Shown here one piece after another: positions 33,000 to 45,613 of a DNA stretch of 64,000 bases; the stretch's first letter is position 1, and every line of letters starts with the position of its first letter. The DNA comes from Phlebotomus papatasi (Eukaryota; Arthropoda; Insecta; Diptera; Psychodidae). The notes beneath the pieces are model-generated. The model was not told where the DNA came from. It worked only from the letters and a program-made list of their open reading frames with translations, and searched no databases. A program made the translations under genes and the position numbers. The stretch spans positions 72,168,627-72,232,626 of the forward strand of contig NC_077223.1 of assembly GCF_024763615.1 (NCBI RefSeq), written 5' to 3'.

Positions 33000-34280
33000 G
33001 TCTAGAACTTCCTTTTCAGGACAACTTTGATAAGAATCATGCTTTTCGCATCTACATCAGGCTTTATCAAGACTTTGTACTCAGCAGATTTTTTAGTCAT
33101 CGTCCACACCACGTGGAATGTGCGAAAATATAAATTTCTCACATATCACTCACGACCACTCTCTTCCCAAGCTCGTTGACATCCATTTGAATGTTATTCA
33201 TTTCCCCCCGGAATTCCCCAAGACACTTTATTCTCGAGACGCTTCTGTGTTGATCCCCGCGAATAAATCCATATTTATTGGAAGATTATCTGAATGCGAG
33301 AACAGGTGAGTTGGTGTTCTCTTCTTTGCGTCTCTGTTTCTTATTCATCCACTCGCATTTTGCAATTGCAACGCGAAACGACTCAACTTCTTCTCCTTAT
33401 TCCACGTCCTTCTGACTAAACGCGTACTTCTGAGGAATTCATGTAAATCGCATAACCAAATATAAACATTTTTGTACGTACATGGCAATAGTCAGCGTAA
33501 GTCTGAGGGCTCATCATTCTTGAGGGGGCTATCTTGAGCATTTTAGACAACTACCAGTAGCTCTTTCAATTAACAATCTCATTGTATTGTTTTTTAGCCC
33601 CATTGCAATGGTAAGAATTTTTATGGTGACGTATTACACACTAAATGACTCTGTCCAACAAGACATAAAAGTGTTCTTAAAAAGAGGGATTGTCCAGTAA
33701 ATTGCTAAAATTGATATAAAACGTATTTTTTTTTTTAACATTTATTGGTTTTCTCTTCGTGTTAATATATTTCAATCGCGCAGCTGAGAAAACTGATAAG
33801 CTCTCATCAATACAGAAAGAATAATTTTTTCCAGCAAGAGATAATGCTTACTAGATATTGAGGAGGATCAAGGTCCAAAAAAGAAGTTAACAAGAAGGGA
33901 ATCCTGCAAATTCAGACTCAATTGTGTGTCTGATGGGGCTCTGCTTTCTCACGGGACACCAAATGGGCGGCTTCTGTGGTTCTGTTTCAGCTGAGATTGT
34001 CCGCTCAGAGGGAGCAAAAAGGCAGAAAAAAGATGGCTCAAAAACGTGGGAAACCAATCGCGAATTGCTGGCATTCCATAATCTTCCTTATAACCCAGAA
34101 AATCGCTCCGCCACCGCATCATTCGCGTCCTTCACCTTCTCCCTTCTGAGGTCTAAACCTGTGGCCCCATTGTAATCCTCATCTCAAAGGTTCAATCTCG
34201 GTGTTGGCGATATTTTATTGATTGACTCAATTGGTCGGCTTTGGGGATCAAAGATGGAATTTATCTGTTCCTTGTGCAGT
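33000..34280. other. unique island, possible untranslated first exon
   Basis: Less AT-rich, non-repetitive. A 63-codon frame at 33118-33309 runs into a strong donor CAG/GTGAGT at 33303-33311, but no protein family is recognised. An isolated good donor is weak evidence. Confidence 0.3.
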
Positions 34281-34473
34281 TTCTTAAAACTTGATCAACA
34301 TCTTCTGAGATCAGTGTTTTTTGGACATTTGTGTGACAAGAGTTTTTGTTTAATATTCTATACTTGGGAACCAATCAATTGCTTAAAAAAGGATATTGAG
34401 TTAAGGTTATTTTAGCTCTTTTAAGGGTTATTGGGTAACCGGTATTTTTTATTAATTCGGGTAAATATGTATA

Positions 34474-34671
34474 AGGGGAAGTGGGGCACCTTTGAAATTA
34501 GGATTTTTCACCTACTTTTAAATAAAATTGAGCCTTATCGTGATATACTTTAGTTGATTAAGCAAATTAAGAAGCTAAATTACATTATGATATGGCTTAG
34601 TTCCATTTAAACATAGGAGAAAAATTCCAATTTCAAAAGTGCCCCACTTTTAAAGGTGCCCCACTTCCCCC
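34474..34671. mobile_element. TA-GGG MITE, GGGGGAAGTGGGGCACC family, copy 1
   Basis: Left AGGGGAAGTGGGGCACCTTT, right AAAGGTGCCCCACTTCCCCC, flanked by TA. Palindromic with a spacer of about 70 bases. Other copies at 45399-45613, 49383-49597 and the split one at 40083-42099. Confidence 0.85.
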
Positions 34672-34952
34672 TACTGTCAAGTTTGACTATTTAACACAAA
34701 GAAATTTTTGGACATTTCTGATAAACGTCAGGAAATCATGAAACCGATTTCAAAATGAAGTTTTTTGAAATAGTTTTGAAATAAATTTCCCACAATTATA
34801 AGTAAAGGCCATCAAAAAAAGTTAAATAGTACTTTCTATAATTTAATTTTCCCATTTTGAGAAAGGTTATCATAATGGCACAAAAATATACCTTGATATT
34901 TCAGAAAATGCCTCTTACATGCTTTTTAAACAACTTTGATAAAAAGAGTGTA

Positions 34953-35360
34953 AGGACAGAATCACATTGACAGTTAAATTCTCACCGTATTTTGTTAATT
35001 TACACATTTTCATAGCAATTCCTACGTAAATTATCGATTACCGTATTACCTTATCTCATACTCGGTGACACTAGGTGAAAATAATATAAGAAAATTGAAG
35101 AAATAAAATTAAAATGTGATAAACGGTGAGCAAAAAAAAACTGTACGATTAATTCTCTTACAGTTTTTTTTGCTCACCGTTTATCGAATTTTCGTATTAT
35201 TTCTTCAATTTTCTTATATTATTTTCACCTAGTGCCACCGATTATGAGATAAGGTAATACGGTAATCGATAATTTACGTAGGAATTGCAATGAAAATGCG
35301 TAAATTAACGAAATACGGTGAGGTTACGGAGAGCATTTTACTGTCAATGTGATTCTGCCC
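34953..35360. mobile_element. 408-bp near-perfect palindrome with TA flanks
   Basis: Arms of nearly 200 bases each (ends AGGACAGAATCACATTGACA and TGTCAATGTGATTCTGCCC) meet at a loop of about 15 bases near 35140-35155, where GGTGAGCAAAAAAAA faces TTTTTTTTGCTCACC. TA lies outside both ends. No ORF. Confidence 0.9.
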
Positions 35361-35389
35361 TAAATACATTTTCATGTTTAAAAAACATA

Positions 35390-36550
35390 GGGGAAACTGG
35401 GGCATCACCAAACAGGGGTACCACCAAACACTGCGATTTTTTAAATAGGTATAAGATTTCAGAGAATGAGACTTACATGAAATCATAGATACTATAGGGA
35501 TGCTTGTCCAGAGAAAGAATGATCCACATAATTCATGTAGTTTAGAAATAAGAATCTTTTTTCGCAAAATTGTGAGATTTTGATAATTTTAGTCATTTAT
35601 ATATCTACCTGGAAAATAAAACTGAAATAAGTTACATCAAATTTCACTACACCAGTACTTTCCTACATGTTTTGGGATAATATTTATGTATCTACTAAAG
35701 AAATTAATGTTCACATTTTTGTAAAAGAATATAAAATCCATCACAAAACAGAGTTTGGGGCACCAACAAACAGGCAAATTTCTCACAATTGCAGATGTCG
35801 CGAGCGTAGCTTGAATGGCAAAATTTTTCCTCTTATCTTTCCTACTTTTCATCTCCCTCTTTGTTCGATTTCAGAAATTTATATCCATTCATGGGATTTT
35901 CATTCAAGACTCAGGAGAAATATAGTTTTAAGAACCCAATTTTGCATTAAATGATTCTTAATGATTCTTAAATGATTTTAATCAAGAATTGACGAATGAT
36001 TTCTCGATTTTATTATAAATAATCAGAAGAGCGCGCAAAATTTGAACTTTAGGTAAAATGTTTGCCACGATTTAAGTGGCGCTGCTTTCCAGTCAGAAGT
36101 CGAATGTTGTCAAAATGATGAAAAATCCATTGAAAAATATGTGCGGTGTGCAGTGCTTTAGTTTTTTGCTATTTTGGTCACTCATTCTAAATTTCGCAGT
36201 GCTTTTTTGAGAATTTTTTAAATTTTCAATACCTTCTTTATAATTAAGAGTTGTTGTGAATGCCCAAAATAACTTCAATGGGTGAGAAAAACAGGTGTTT
36301 TTTGGTGCCCCAGAAAGAGTTTGGTGGTACCCCGGGTGGTTGGAAAAAAGCGAAAAATGCATGATGATACAATTTTCCTTTTTACGGATAATTGAAGTGC
36401 TTCACATAATCCTTATATACATTAATATGTAGCCTATACCTAAGACTATAACATGGGGTAAGCAACATTTTTCTAAAATTCACAGTTTTCTTGGGAAATT
36501 CAGTCAAAATCGCATCTTTCAAAAGTGTTTGGTGGTACCCCAGTTTCCCC
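35390..36550. mobile_element. TA-GGG MITE, GGGGAAACTGGGGCA family, copy 2 (1.16 kb)
   Basis: Ends GGGGAAACTGGGGCATCACC and GGTGGTACCCCAGTTTCCCC, flanked by TA. Internal TTGGGGCACCAACAAAC (35756) and GTTTGGTGGTACCCC copies show repeated terminal motifs inside. It starts only 29 bases after the 34953-35360 palindrome. Confidence 0.85.
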
Positions 36551-36653
36551 TATTGAAGCGAGATAGAGTGTGTACAAATAATTTTGTATTTAGAAATTCT
36601 TCTACATTTCTTTTAATTAGTTAATTTGAGCCTCCCAAATTTATCAAAACATA

Positions 36654-37468
36654 GGGGAGACTGGGGCAAAAAGTCACAAATCGAAAATTTTAAAATTCAT
36701 TATCTTCCAAGATAAACGTAAGTTTGTTAGAATTTGAACAAAGAATTTAGAAGATAAAAAATATCGAAATTTTTAGCTCTATTTTTGAAATATCTTCCAA
36801 GTAGAAGATATCAATTATTAGCTACTTATATTAAATTTGATGCACTGGTGAATATCTCCCAAATTATATGGATATTCTTTGAATACGAATCCGCTATCTA
36901 TTTTAGAATTTTACAAAGATTCTTTTCTACAGAAATCCTTTTATTAAAAGCGACCACTTGGGGTAAAAAGTAACAAAAGCTATGGAGCAAAAAGTAACAA
37001 AAATCGAAACAATTTCTGATGTTCTACGGTGAAAAGAAACGTTAATGCTATGTGTCGCCGCTTGTTGTTTGCATTGGTCAAACGATTTGCAGTCTTTTGT
37101 GTGTTTTTTGTAAAATAGCTTAAAATGCGCTTTTTTCGCTCAGATAGAGAAAATGCTGTTTTACAAAGGTGTAGAAGAATAAATTTTCTCAAAATTTACG
37201 GATCCCGTAATAAAGGGAATTAAAATGTGACAGTATCTTATGCCTGATACTATTTGCCCCAGCAATTTTGAGAATGATCACAAAATTACCTTTTAAAAAA
37301 ACGGCTCGATAAATATATTTCCATACAAAATAGAAGAAAATGACTTTCACAGAGTTGTAGAGCGGTAAATTTCCTATAAAACTGTGCTAATTATAAATTT
37401 TGCAGGTGCTCGGGTAGCTTGTAAAAAAATAAAATATCCGTTTTGTGACTTTTTGCCCCAGTCTCCCC
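36654..37468. mobile_element. TA-GGG MITE, GGGGAGACTGGGGCAAAAAG family
   Basis: Left GGGGAGACTGGGGCAAAAAG, right CTTTTTGCCCCAGTCTCCCC: 20 of 20 bases match. Flanked by TA at 36652-36653 and 37469-37470. The terminal motif GGGGTAAAAAGTAACAAAA recurs inside (36960-37000). No ORF. Confidence 0.9.
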
Positions 37469-37798
37469 TACTGTAATGTTTTTTACAAAACAGTTGTCTA
37501 TACGCTAGTAAGGTTTATAAAATAGCTTTTATATAACATATATATATTTCATTTCTTTTTTTTTATTAAAGAAAAAGCTAAAAATTAAAAACTTTTAGAC
37601 TCATTTTGAAGCGATTTTAATTAAAAATGCTTTAATGATTCAAATGTAAAAACTCAATACGAACTGTATATGATTATTGTAAGTGATTTATATGGTCAGT
37701 GATTTAGGAGTTTTCTTCAGTTTTTTCCGTTGATATCGGTAGTGACGTCGATTGGCAGATATGGATATAGAAATTTGACTTCAATTGAATTGATGCTA

Positions 37799-38029
37799 GG
37801 GTGAAAGGAACATCTATTGGCACTTTAAGAACTCGTGTCAGGACATATTGCCACCCTACTCTATGCCATTTGGAATACGAAATTTGAACACTTATCCTTA
37901 TCGAAAATCGTAGGTTAATTAAAAAACGCCATATTAATTACATTTTATTAGATATACATTACATAAATTTCAACATTTTGACAAAAGTGTCAATAGAGGT
38001 TCTCTGTCGCAGAGGTGTTCATTCGACCA
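37799..38029. mobile_element. TA-GGG MITE, GGGTGAAAGGAACA family, copy 2
   Basis: TA then GGGTGAAAGGAACATCTATT, with the diverged right end AGGTGTTCATTCGACCA then TA. An internal AAAGTGTCAATAGAGG matches 32477-32593. Confidence 0.55.
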
Positions 38030-38900
38030 TAATTTAATACGAACTTCTGACCTAAGGTTTAGCAATGTGGCTTAAGTTCTATAAGTTCTTCTCAGAGAAG
38101 ATTTTGGGGAATAATTTGACTTAGGAATGGGTATTAGGGCTAAATTTTGAAAAAACTCTAAAATTGAATATTTATTTAGGTTTTCAAGATATTTGTTAAT
38201 TGGGCTTGACGGGCTAGACCTTTAGTCTTAAATTCCGTATGAAAGTAAAATTTTCGCATTATTTGTCTAAATTAGTCTTTTTCAGATTAGTCTTTAGATT
38301 AGTTAGATTTTTGAATTAGTCTTTTTTATAGATCAAATTTAATCGAGCTTTCTGCCATTTTTTCAATTTTAAGTTTTTTACTGCTCTGTGGCGTACAATA
38401 AATTTAAAAGGATTCATAAATCCCCTCAAGATATTCACATGATTATAAGTAATACAATTGCATTTTGAAAAAAAAAGAATTATATTATCAGTTCATCAGA
38501 TTTCATTCAAACTTGGTCAGGGATTCTAAGACCTTTTCAATAGATAGAAATGATTGGGAGAAACAAGGATTCAAGTAAATAGCGGCTACTATACTCTTTG
38601 AGTTTGTTGCAGAGTGTGTAAAGATCTTGAATGGAAAGTGAATCGCTTTAATAATAATGAAAATCCAGCTTAATTAACTGATTATCTATTCGTATTATTT
38701 ATCGAGAAACAGCACTCCGGTATAGAGACTTCTTTCGCATAGAATATTACCATATTTATAGACATTCTACAATCATGATTAAATAGCTTTTAGATTATTT
38801 CAATTCCGCACTCAAATTTTAATTGCAGTTCACGATAAATTGGTCATTGTTGTGCCATTTTACTAATGTTGAATTTTCTTAGTTTGAATTGCATCCAACT
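38030..38900. other. AT-rich spacer, nothing recognised
   Basis: No ORF or repeat structure that could be supported. Confidence 0.3.
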
Positions 38901-39900
38901 AATCTACATAGAGTCAATTGGTAAGATTTGATAAAGCCTTTCACTTTGAATTTTTCTCTCTATCCATTGCCCTAGGTTTTCCAATCACAAGAGTGGCACC
39001 CAATGAGCCTTTGGCGGCTTGAGGGACGAAAGAAGAGCACATTATATTGCACTAGAGGATTTATGGGTGGAATTGTGGAATCATTCGTGGAATGTTGAGC
39101 AGAAATTTATAATGAGTTCCTGCAGCACATTCATGTAAAATCCGGCAATGCACTGATTTATTGTGATCTCTCATTTGGGCTTCAACCCTCCCGTCTTTTT
39201 CCCTTCAATGTCTTTTCTTCAGTGAAATTTTATGAGCTCATTTTGGGGAAATCTTTACGATGCATTTCTTAGAGAAAATCTCAAAGAAATGTTTTCACGA
39301 TTTGCCCAAGGAATGCTTAAGGAGTTGTAGACTCTCTCCCACATATGGGGATGGCTTTCTCCACTATCATCGTCCCAAAAAGTGCAACACACAAATACCA
39401 CAGAATTACAGTGAAAGCACCCCCAAAACAGTCCCACGAAAATGCAACCTCGAAAATCGTTAAAGTACCATAAATTTCTCTTAATGCATCTTGGGAACAC
39501 CTCAGAATGGATTTTAATGGATCCTCAAAGACTGGCGTTAACCCGCCCTAACCCATTGATCTTGCACAGCTCATGTTTTTCTAATCCCTCCACAATGTGT
39601 CTCCAATTACACCTTAACACCTCTTCTGTGACAGAGTCATCGAGTCATCCCGCCACTTTTGCTTCTGCCTCTGACACTCAGACAAATTACCAATAAATAG
39701 TAGCTGCGGGATGGATTTGTTTTGGAGGAGTTATGAGTGGGATTTCGGGGAATTTCCACGCTCTCACGCAGCTGTTCTCGACCTTTTCACCCAAAAATGC
39801 CACTTTGGGCAATCTCTGGGAAAATCACGTTGAAAAAACAGCAAGAAAATTGTCTTCAATTCTGACTCACGTAGAGTGACTGAACTTCTCACTCAGTTAA
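38900..39900. other. unique island without recognised exons
   Basis: GC-richer, non-repetitive. The 60-84 codon frames on both strands show no domain. Confidence 0.3.
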
Positions 39901-40082
39901 AATACAGGACAGATTTTTTTAAATTCAACTGATGATTTTTTTTGGCTCCTGCTTATAGATGTTTGGGTATCAGTTTCAAAGTTCACTACAACAATTCAAT
40001 TATCAGAAATTAAATTTAGTCAGTGAAAATATTATAAATTTATGTATTTAAAAAAGATCAATCTTGTAAATTTCAGCGCTTA

Positions 40083-42099
40083 AGAGTGGGACACCTTTAA
40101 GGGGAACCTTTAAAATAGAGTTTTACTATTTTTAAAAGGAACTGGACCTTGCAATGTTGCATTGATATAATTTACCTTTACAAAAACCAAATTTCCAAGT
40201 TAAATTACATCATGATAAGGCTTAGTTCCATCCCTAGCGGCATTTGATATCCAAATAATGTATGTCTCAAATGTAACCGACGTATTTTCAATGTAATCGA
40301 GATATTTCTAAAAAATATATTGTATGAACATGATGGAAGTATATTGATTGAAAATTATATGAGTTACATACCAGAAAAATAACTTATCTAAAAATTGTAT
40401 AGAAAATATCAGTTATTTTCTATTAATATGAATAATACATTTTATTTGATAAATTTCGGTTAATATATTGGTATTTTCCCTTAAAATTGTGACTAAATGT
40501 TTTTGGATCCATGAACAAGTTATAATATAATCTGTTTTTGAGTGAAAATATATTAATCTGTGCCAAAAACATCGAAAATATATTTATCTTACACATTCTT
40601 GCTGTTATGTTGACATAATGTCGTGAAACTGTATGAACATCACGTTTTGATATTTTATAGTTACATTTGTTCCGTAAAAGAGACAAGTTATATACAACTT
40701 GTGTTCTTTTTGTTTGGCGCTACCAGATTGTCAAATTCCTCTTTGTTTACTAAGCAGAGATTCATATTCCAATGAAAATTTGTGAAAAAGGTGATGTTAA
40801 ACATAAATTAAAGCCTTGAAGTGCACCAACGTTTTCATTGGAGTCGAGCACATAGAAAAAAGGGATCAAATTTGAAAAAGTGAGTGTAATTGATGGAAAA
40901 ATTATGAATTAATACTTGGTTCGTGAGAGTTAACATTTTCTTTTTTAATTGCAGTGTAGCCAAATTGTAAACATTAGGACAGCTTCCTGATCTTCTAACG
41001 TGAAACTAAATTGCAGAAACAGTGCAGAAAATTTTTTAAAAAGCATAAAATTGAAGTGTTTACTGTGCAGTAACATTATTGTTATAAGGAATCTGTAATG
41101 TGAATATAATGTTTGACATAATGTAAATATAATCACAAAAATATGTCAAGATGTGTTTTCTTCTATATTTTTTATTTATTCAGGTTATAGCATCTTAATT
41201 TTATTTTATCAGAACAAAAAGAAGATTATGGCGTGGAAAATTACAGAAAATTGGTGGCGCTAAACCCAATTTAATATAAAATTATGCACAAAACATTGAT
41301 GAACCTCGATATTTGTCCAGAATGGTGCTTAAAATGATCTATTCCACCAATACAAGCAGTAAAAATCTGATATCCTTAAGTTTTTCAATGATATGATGGA
41401 AAGGACAATAAACTTATTCAATTTTATTTTCTTTAATTTCCCAGCTTTACCTTGAGAATTTCAGGTCGAGAATTAAATACTATTCACTAATATTGTATCC
41501 TCCAACGGAAAACAGTCATTGCATTAAAGTTTCATACGCGATAAAAGTACACGAGGCACAGAATATCTGACTGAATCGTTAGGGATAAATAATTATTCAT
41601 TTAAGGAAAATATTTGAGCAAGTTTTAAATTAAAATGCAAAAGAAATGACAATTCTGCGATCAGTAGTTATAAAATTGATATTGTATAGTGATTATATTT
41701 TATTTAGTCATAATCGATACATTTTACCGTACAAGATGACGTGCTTACGTCAAATATGAAAAATTGTTATATTTCGTATGTAAAAATACCCCATTCACCC
41801 GAATATGGACCTCTTTTATGCGGTTATATAGAAGAAATTTGTAAAATCTTCGCCATTATTTTCGAACAGATATCAGACATCTCTACTCATTTATAGCGAT
41901 AAATGCCGCTTGGGATATAAAAACGGACGGACACGTAACTTAGCCAACCAATATATTGGTGATCAGGAAGTGATAAAACAGATTTTGGCCAAGTTTGAGC
42001 TCGATCGGACGACATGAAATTTTGGTAGGAATTATAGTAGGTGAGATTGTTAAGAATCCCACCTAATAAGCCCGATTTTAAAGGTGCCCCACTTCCCTC
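40083..42099. mobile_element. TA-GGG MITE (GGGGGAAGTGGGGCACC family) split by a 1.8-kb insertion
   Basis: The left part at 40083-40231 (GTGGGACACCTTTAA, CATGATAAGGCTTAGTTCCA) matches the intact copies up to mid-element. The right end resumes at about 42067 (TTTTAAAGGTGCCCCACTTC). About 30 bases of the middle are missing. Everything between is foreign. Confidence 0.75.
40232..42066. mobile_element. Helitron-like 1.8-kb insertion, second type
   Basis: Lies inside a MITE of known structure, so its limits are set by the host sequence. The right end carries the hairpin GGTGAGATT-gttaag-AATCCCACC and CTAA before T, and its last ~135 bases match the end of 24919-26743 (GTAACTTAGCC, GGTGATCAGGAAGTG, CATGAAATTTT). 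The other 1.7 kb is unrelated to that element. Two elements with the same 3' end and different bodies are typical of non-autonomous Helitrons. No coding region recognised. Confidence 0.55.
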
Positions 42100-42109
42100 T
42101 AACAATAAT

Positions 42110-43080
42110 GAAATATTTTTCAATAGCAAAAAGAGGTCAATATAAACCATCCTGTTGTCTCATATGGGTTTAAAAGCAATTTAAGATAAGTTTAAAAGCA
42201 ATTTTTAATCAACTGGCTAAAAACGAATATTTTACTGGTCAAATTAGAATATTTTACCGGCCATTTCGAATTACTTAAAATAATTTTTTCGTCCGAAAAG
42301 TTATTTTAGTAAGAAAAATGTTTTAAAAATTTAAATATTTATCACTTAAAATGCTCCGTAGGGAAGTCCAGGACAGAATTATCCAGCAAATGATTTTTTT
42401 CTTTACCTATAATTTGTGAAAAACTTGTTTTAATCACATTGATAAATAAAATATTTCAATGAGTAGTAGGGTAATTAATTACTCTGAATAAACAGTAATA
42501 TGTTGTCTAGTTTGCTTAATGTTCTTTCTAAGGAAAATTATAGCACTCCAGTGTTTTTTTTAACACTGACTAATTCTGCCTCGATCTCCCCTTGAGATTT
42601 TTACTTAAATTTTAAATTCGAATGCAATCGGTTCATGAATTTTTTAAAATTAACAATCATTTTATATTTAAATCATGATTTTTTTTATTGGGGATTTTGA
42701 AACCTATTTTTTAACCTAGCTATTCCGTTTCTGTAACCTAATTTTAATGTAATGAACTATGTTACGGTTTTAATTAGTAAAACAAGTGCCACAAAAAAGT
42801 TCGTTTCTTTTTTCTTTAGCAACCGTGTCCAGTATTTGAAATAATTAGACCCTTTCTGTGAAAATTTCGGTTATTACTAATTAATAACCAACTACTGATC
42901 CATTTTAATTTTTAACAGCTCATTAGCTTTTTACCGATTTTTTAAATTTTTTTTTAGATTTATTGAATTTAGTTGTGTTAGGACTATTCTAGTAATCTGT
43001 TTAGTACTATTTCATTGAAAACCTAGATCATTGTGAACTATCTGTCCTGTATATTGAGACATCTGTGTTCTTGGTGCTCA
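42110..43080. other. AT-rich spacer, nothing recognised
   Basis: No ORF or repeat structure that could be supported. Confidence 0.3.
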
Positions 43081-44020
43081 CAATTCTTCTTCTATACTCA
43101 ATGGAGATATTTCGGTTTTCCAAATTGTTTCTTGTGGCTGTTTATTATGTTTGGGATCGTGTAAATTTTCCCAGTGGTGCACACATTAAGACGGCCCAAG
43201 AAATATTGTGACTAAAAATGTATCTTCATGAGGTTTTGTCCAATTTTAAAATTAGTTGAAATTTCTCTCTTCCAATGTAAACATGGCACTATGTCTTGTG
43301 GTGAAAGTGCTAAGGATTGGGGAAGTGTGGTGCCAGGGGGATTCAATTGGGGAAGAATTTTATTGTGTTTCACAGTGTCTTCTGAATTAATTCATTTCCT
43401 CTCTTTTCGCGGACAGAAGAATTAATTTCTTCCCCCCACGCCGATTCCTCGCGTATGCTATGGGATCCCTGTCTCAAGAGGATCTCGCCTGAGAGATCCC
43501 CGCATGGATGGGTCTAGAACTAACCACATGTGCCTCGTGCTTGGCTCACAAAGGGCGCGAAATGTATAAAAGTGCAGCAGCAAATTGGCGGACTTGATGA
43601 ATATTTAATCGAATGTCAACTGACAGTGAGATGGACATCTGATGACCCCGCAATTTATGATATGTCCCCGACCAATGGAAGAATTTACGAGCCACCGACG
43701 GCAACCGTTACGCGTGCGCCAGCGCTTTTCCTGGAAGTCTTCCTCGATGGTCTGACAGCTCAATTGCACCGCGAATGCAGCTCTCTATGAGCAAAATGTG
43801 CACAATGTGTCGCCAAAGTGCACCAATCAAAATTGCAAGCATTGCACTCTCCTAAATACTCATCAATAGACTCTTTTTCTTTTCGCGCCAATAATTTCTC
43901 CCAACACCGGACCCCATTTCTTGCAACGGCCAAATACTCTGCATAGTGCCACGTTTTCTCGCCCAACATTTTTCCGCGATCTCTCTCACGGCGGCATATT
44001 GCAAGATAAACTTATAGATT
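43080..44020. other. unique, GC-richer island
   Basis: Balanced composition with an 86-codon frame at 43530-43790 that has no recognisable domain. It could be conserved non-coding DNA or contain an exon of a distant gene; no splice-bounded exon is convincing. Confidence 0.3.
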
Positions 44021-44025
44021 AGCCA

Positions 44026-44904
44026 CACCGAGAAAAATGTGGATGGTAAAATTTACCATCCTCCATACAAAATTCTAATGGCCGGATAGTAAAAAAGTCA
44101 CCCAGCAAACGCGATATTAAATTGGACTGTCAAAAATTGTAGAATCTATTGCATGGATAGTAAATTCTAATAGCCGGATGGTAAATTCTAATATCCCCGG
44201 ATATTAGATTTTACTATCCGGATGGTAAATTTTACTGGCAGGATAGTAAATTTTACTAGCCGGATATTAGAATGAAAAATGTCGGAAAAATTTATTTTTC
44301 CTTATTTTCATTGATTTTTGGCCATTGTTTGAGGGCTTGGGGCCCTTCCTGGATGACATTCTCTGTATTTTAAGCCATTTTGATGCGTGAAAATCTTTTT
44401 CCAACATTGACGACTCAGCCGAGATTTGAACACGCGACCTTTGTGATGACAGTCCAGCATCTTCCAGCTGCGCCACGAACTCCTATAATGTATTCAAAGC
44501 ATATCGGGAACCGTTGCATCAGCACCCACGATATTCCAAAATGACATTCTAACAGCAGGATGGCAAATTTTATTGGCTTGGATAGTAATTTCAATCCAAA
44601 TTACTATCCTCCGTTAAAATTTACTGTCTTCCAGTTAAATTTTAACATCAAATATGCGGCCAGTAAAATTTACTTCGCGGATATTAGAATCTAAGAGAGG
44701 TCAATGTAAAATCTAAAGGAGGATAGTAAATTTTACCATCCGGCTGTTAGAATTTACTATCCATAGGATAGTAAATTTTAAAATGTCAAGATGGTAGATT
44801 CTAAAGGAAAGTATCTATGGAGGATGGTATTTTCTACTATCTTTTGAGGCAGTAGAATTTAAAGACACGATTTGTAGAAAATACCATCCAAATTTTTCTC
44901 GGTG
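44026..44904. mobile_element. 879-bp inverted-end element built from GGATAGTAAATT palindromes
   Basis: Ends CACCGAGAAAAATGTGGATG and TCCAAATTTTTCTCGGTG. The interior contains well over ten variants of GGAT(A/G)GTAAATTTTAC(T/C)ATCC in both orientations. A tRNA-derived segment sits in its middle on the minus strand (44409-44486). No ORF. Confidence 0.75.
44409..44486 (-). repeat. tRNA-like segment, SINE head or tRNA pseudogene
   Basis: On the minus strand: an A-box-like GTGGCGCAGCTGGAAG, an Asp-like CTGGACTGTCATCAC anticodon-arm region and a B box GTGTTCAAATCTC. The 3' acceptor strand does not pair with the 5' end, so a functional tRNA is unlikely. Confidence 0.6.
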
Positions 44905-45398
44905 CACATGGTTGATTACATTTCATGATCTTTTTTTGGGTTTTATGTAAAATTTTTAAAAATGAATAAAAAGCTATACTTAGGAAGGATACTCTAGCCC
45001 AGACACTAACCCATATTGTCGCACTACAGTAGATTGTCTAGGTCTGCAATCATCCGTCGTAGCTAATCTATTTTGACGAAGAAGGGGTAACTCACTCAAT
45101 CTGAGAAATCTAGGAAACCTGAGAAAAACATGAGAAACCTGAGGAAATGAATGCTTGATAGTCTTTTTCATCAGATGCTCAAAACTTTTCGATAACATTA
45201 TTCGAGTACAAACATTTCAAGTTTTTCTGAGGCATTAATCCTTTTTCTTAATATTAAAGCACTGTATAGCGCTGTAAGTGCTCCACCTTAACCACAAGTG
45301 ATTTTTTTCAGTTATTTTCTTTATGGAATTTTTGAGCACCTTGTTTGTTAGTTTATCCAAGACACCATCCAATTATAACTTCCTAGCATTTTGGGATA

Positions 45399-45613
45399 GG
45401 GGGAAGTGGGGCACCTTTGAAAGTGGGGCAGCTTTTAAATTGGGATTTTTCTCCTATTTTTAAGTGGAACTGAGCCATATCATAATGTAGTTTAGTTTAT
45501 CAATCAGTTTGTGCAGCTAAATTATATCACGATAAGGCTCAATTTTATTTAAAAATAGGTGAAAAATCCCAATTTCAAAGGTACCCCACTTTCAAAGATG
45601 CCCCATTTCCCCT
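45399..45613. mobile_element. TA-GGG MITE, GGGGGAAGTGGGGCACC family, copy 2
   Basis: TA then GGGGGAAGTGGGGCACCTTT; right end AAAGATGCCCCATTTCCCC then TTA. The centre has the ATATCACGATAAGGCTCAAT and CATATCATAATGTAG blocks seen in the other copies. Confidence 0.85.

Noticed and set aside
43530..43790. 86-codon ORF in a GC-richer island
   Set aside because: No family similarity and no convincing splice or poly(A) signals.
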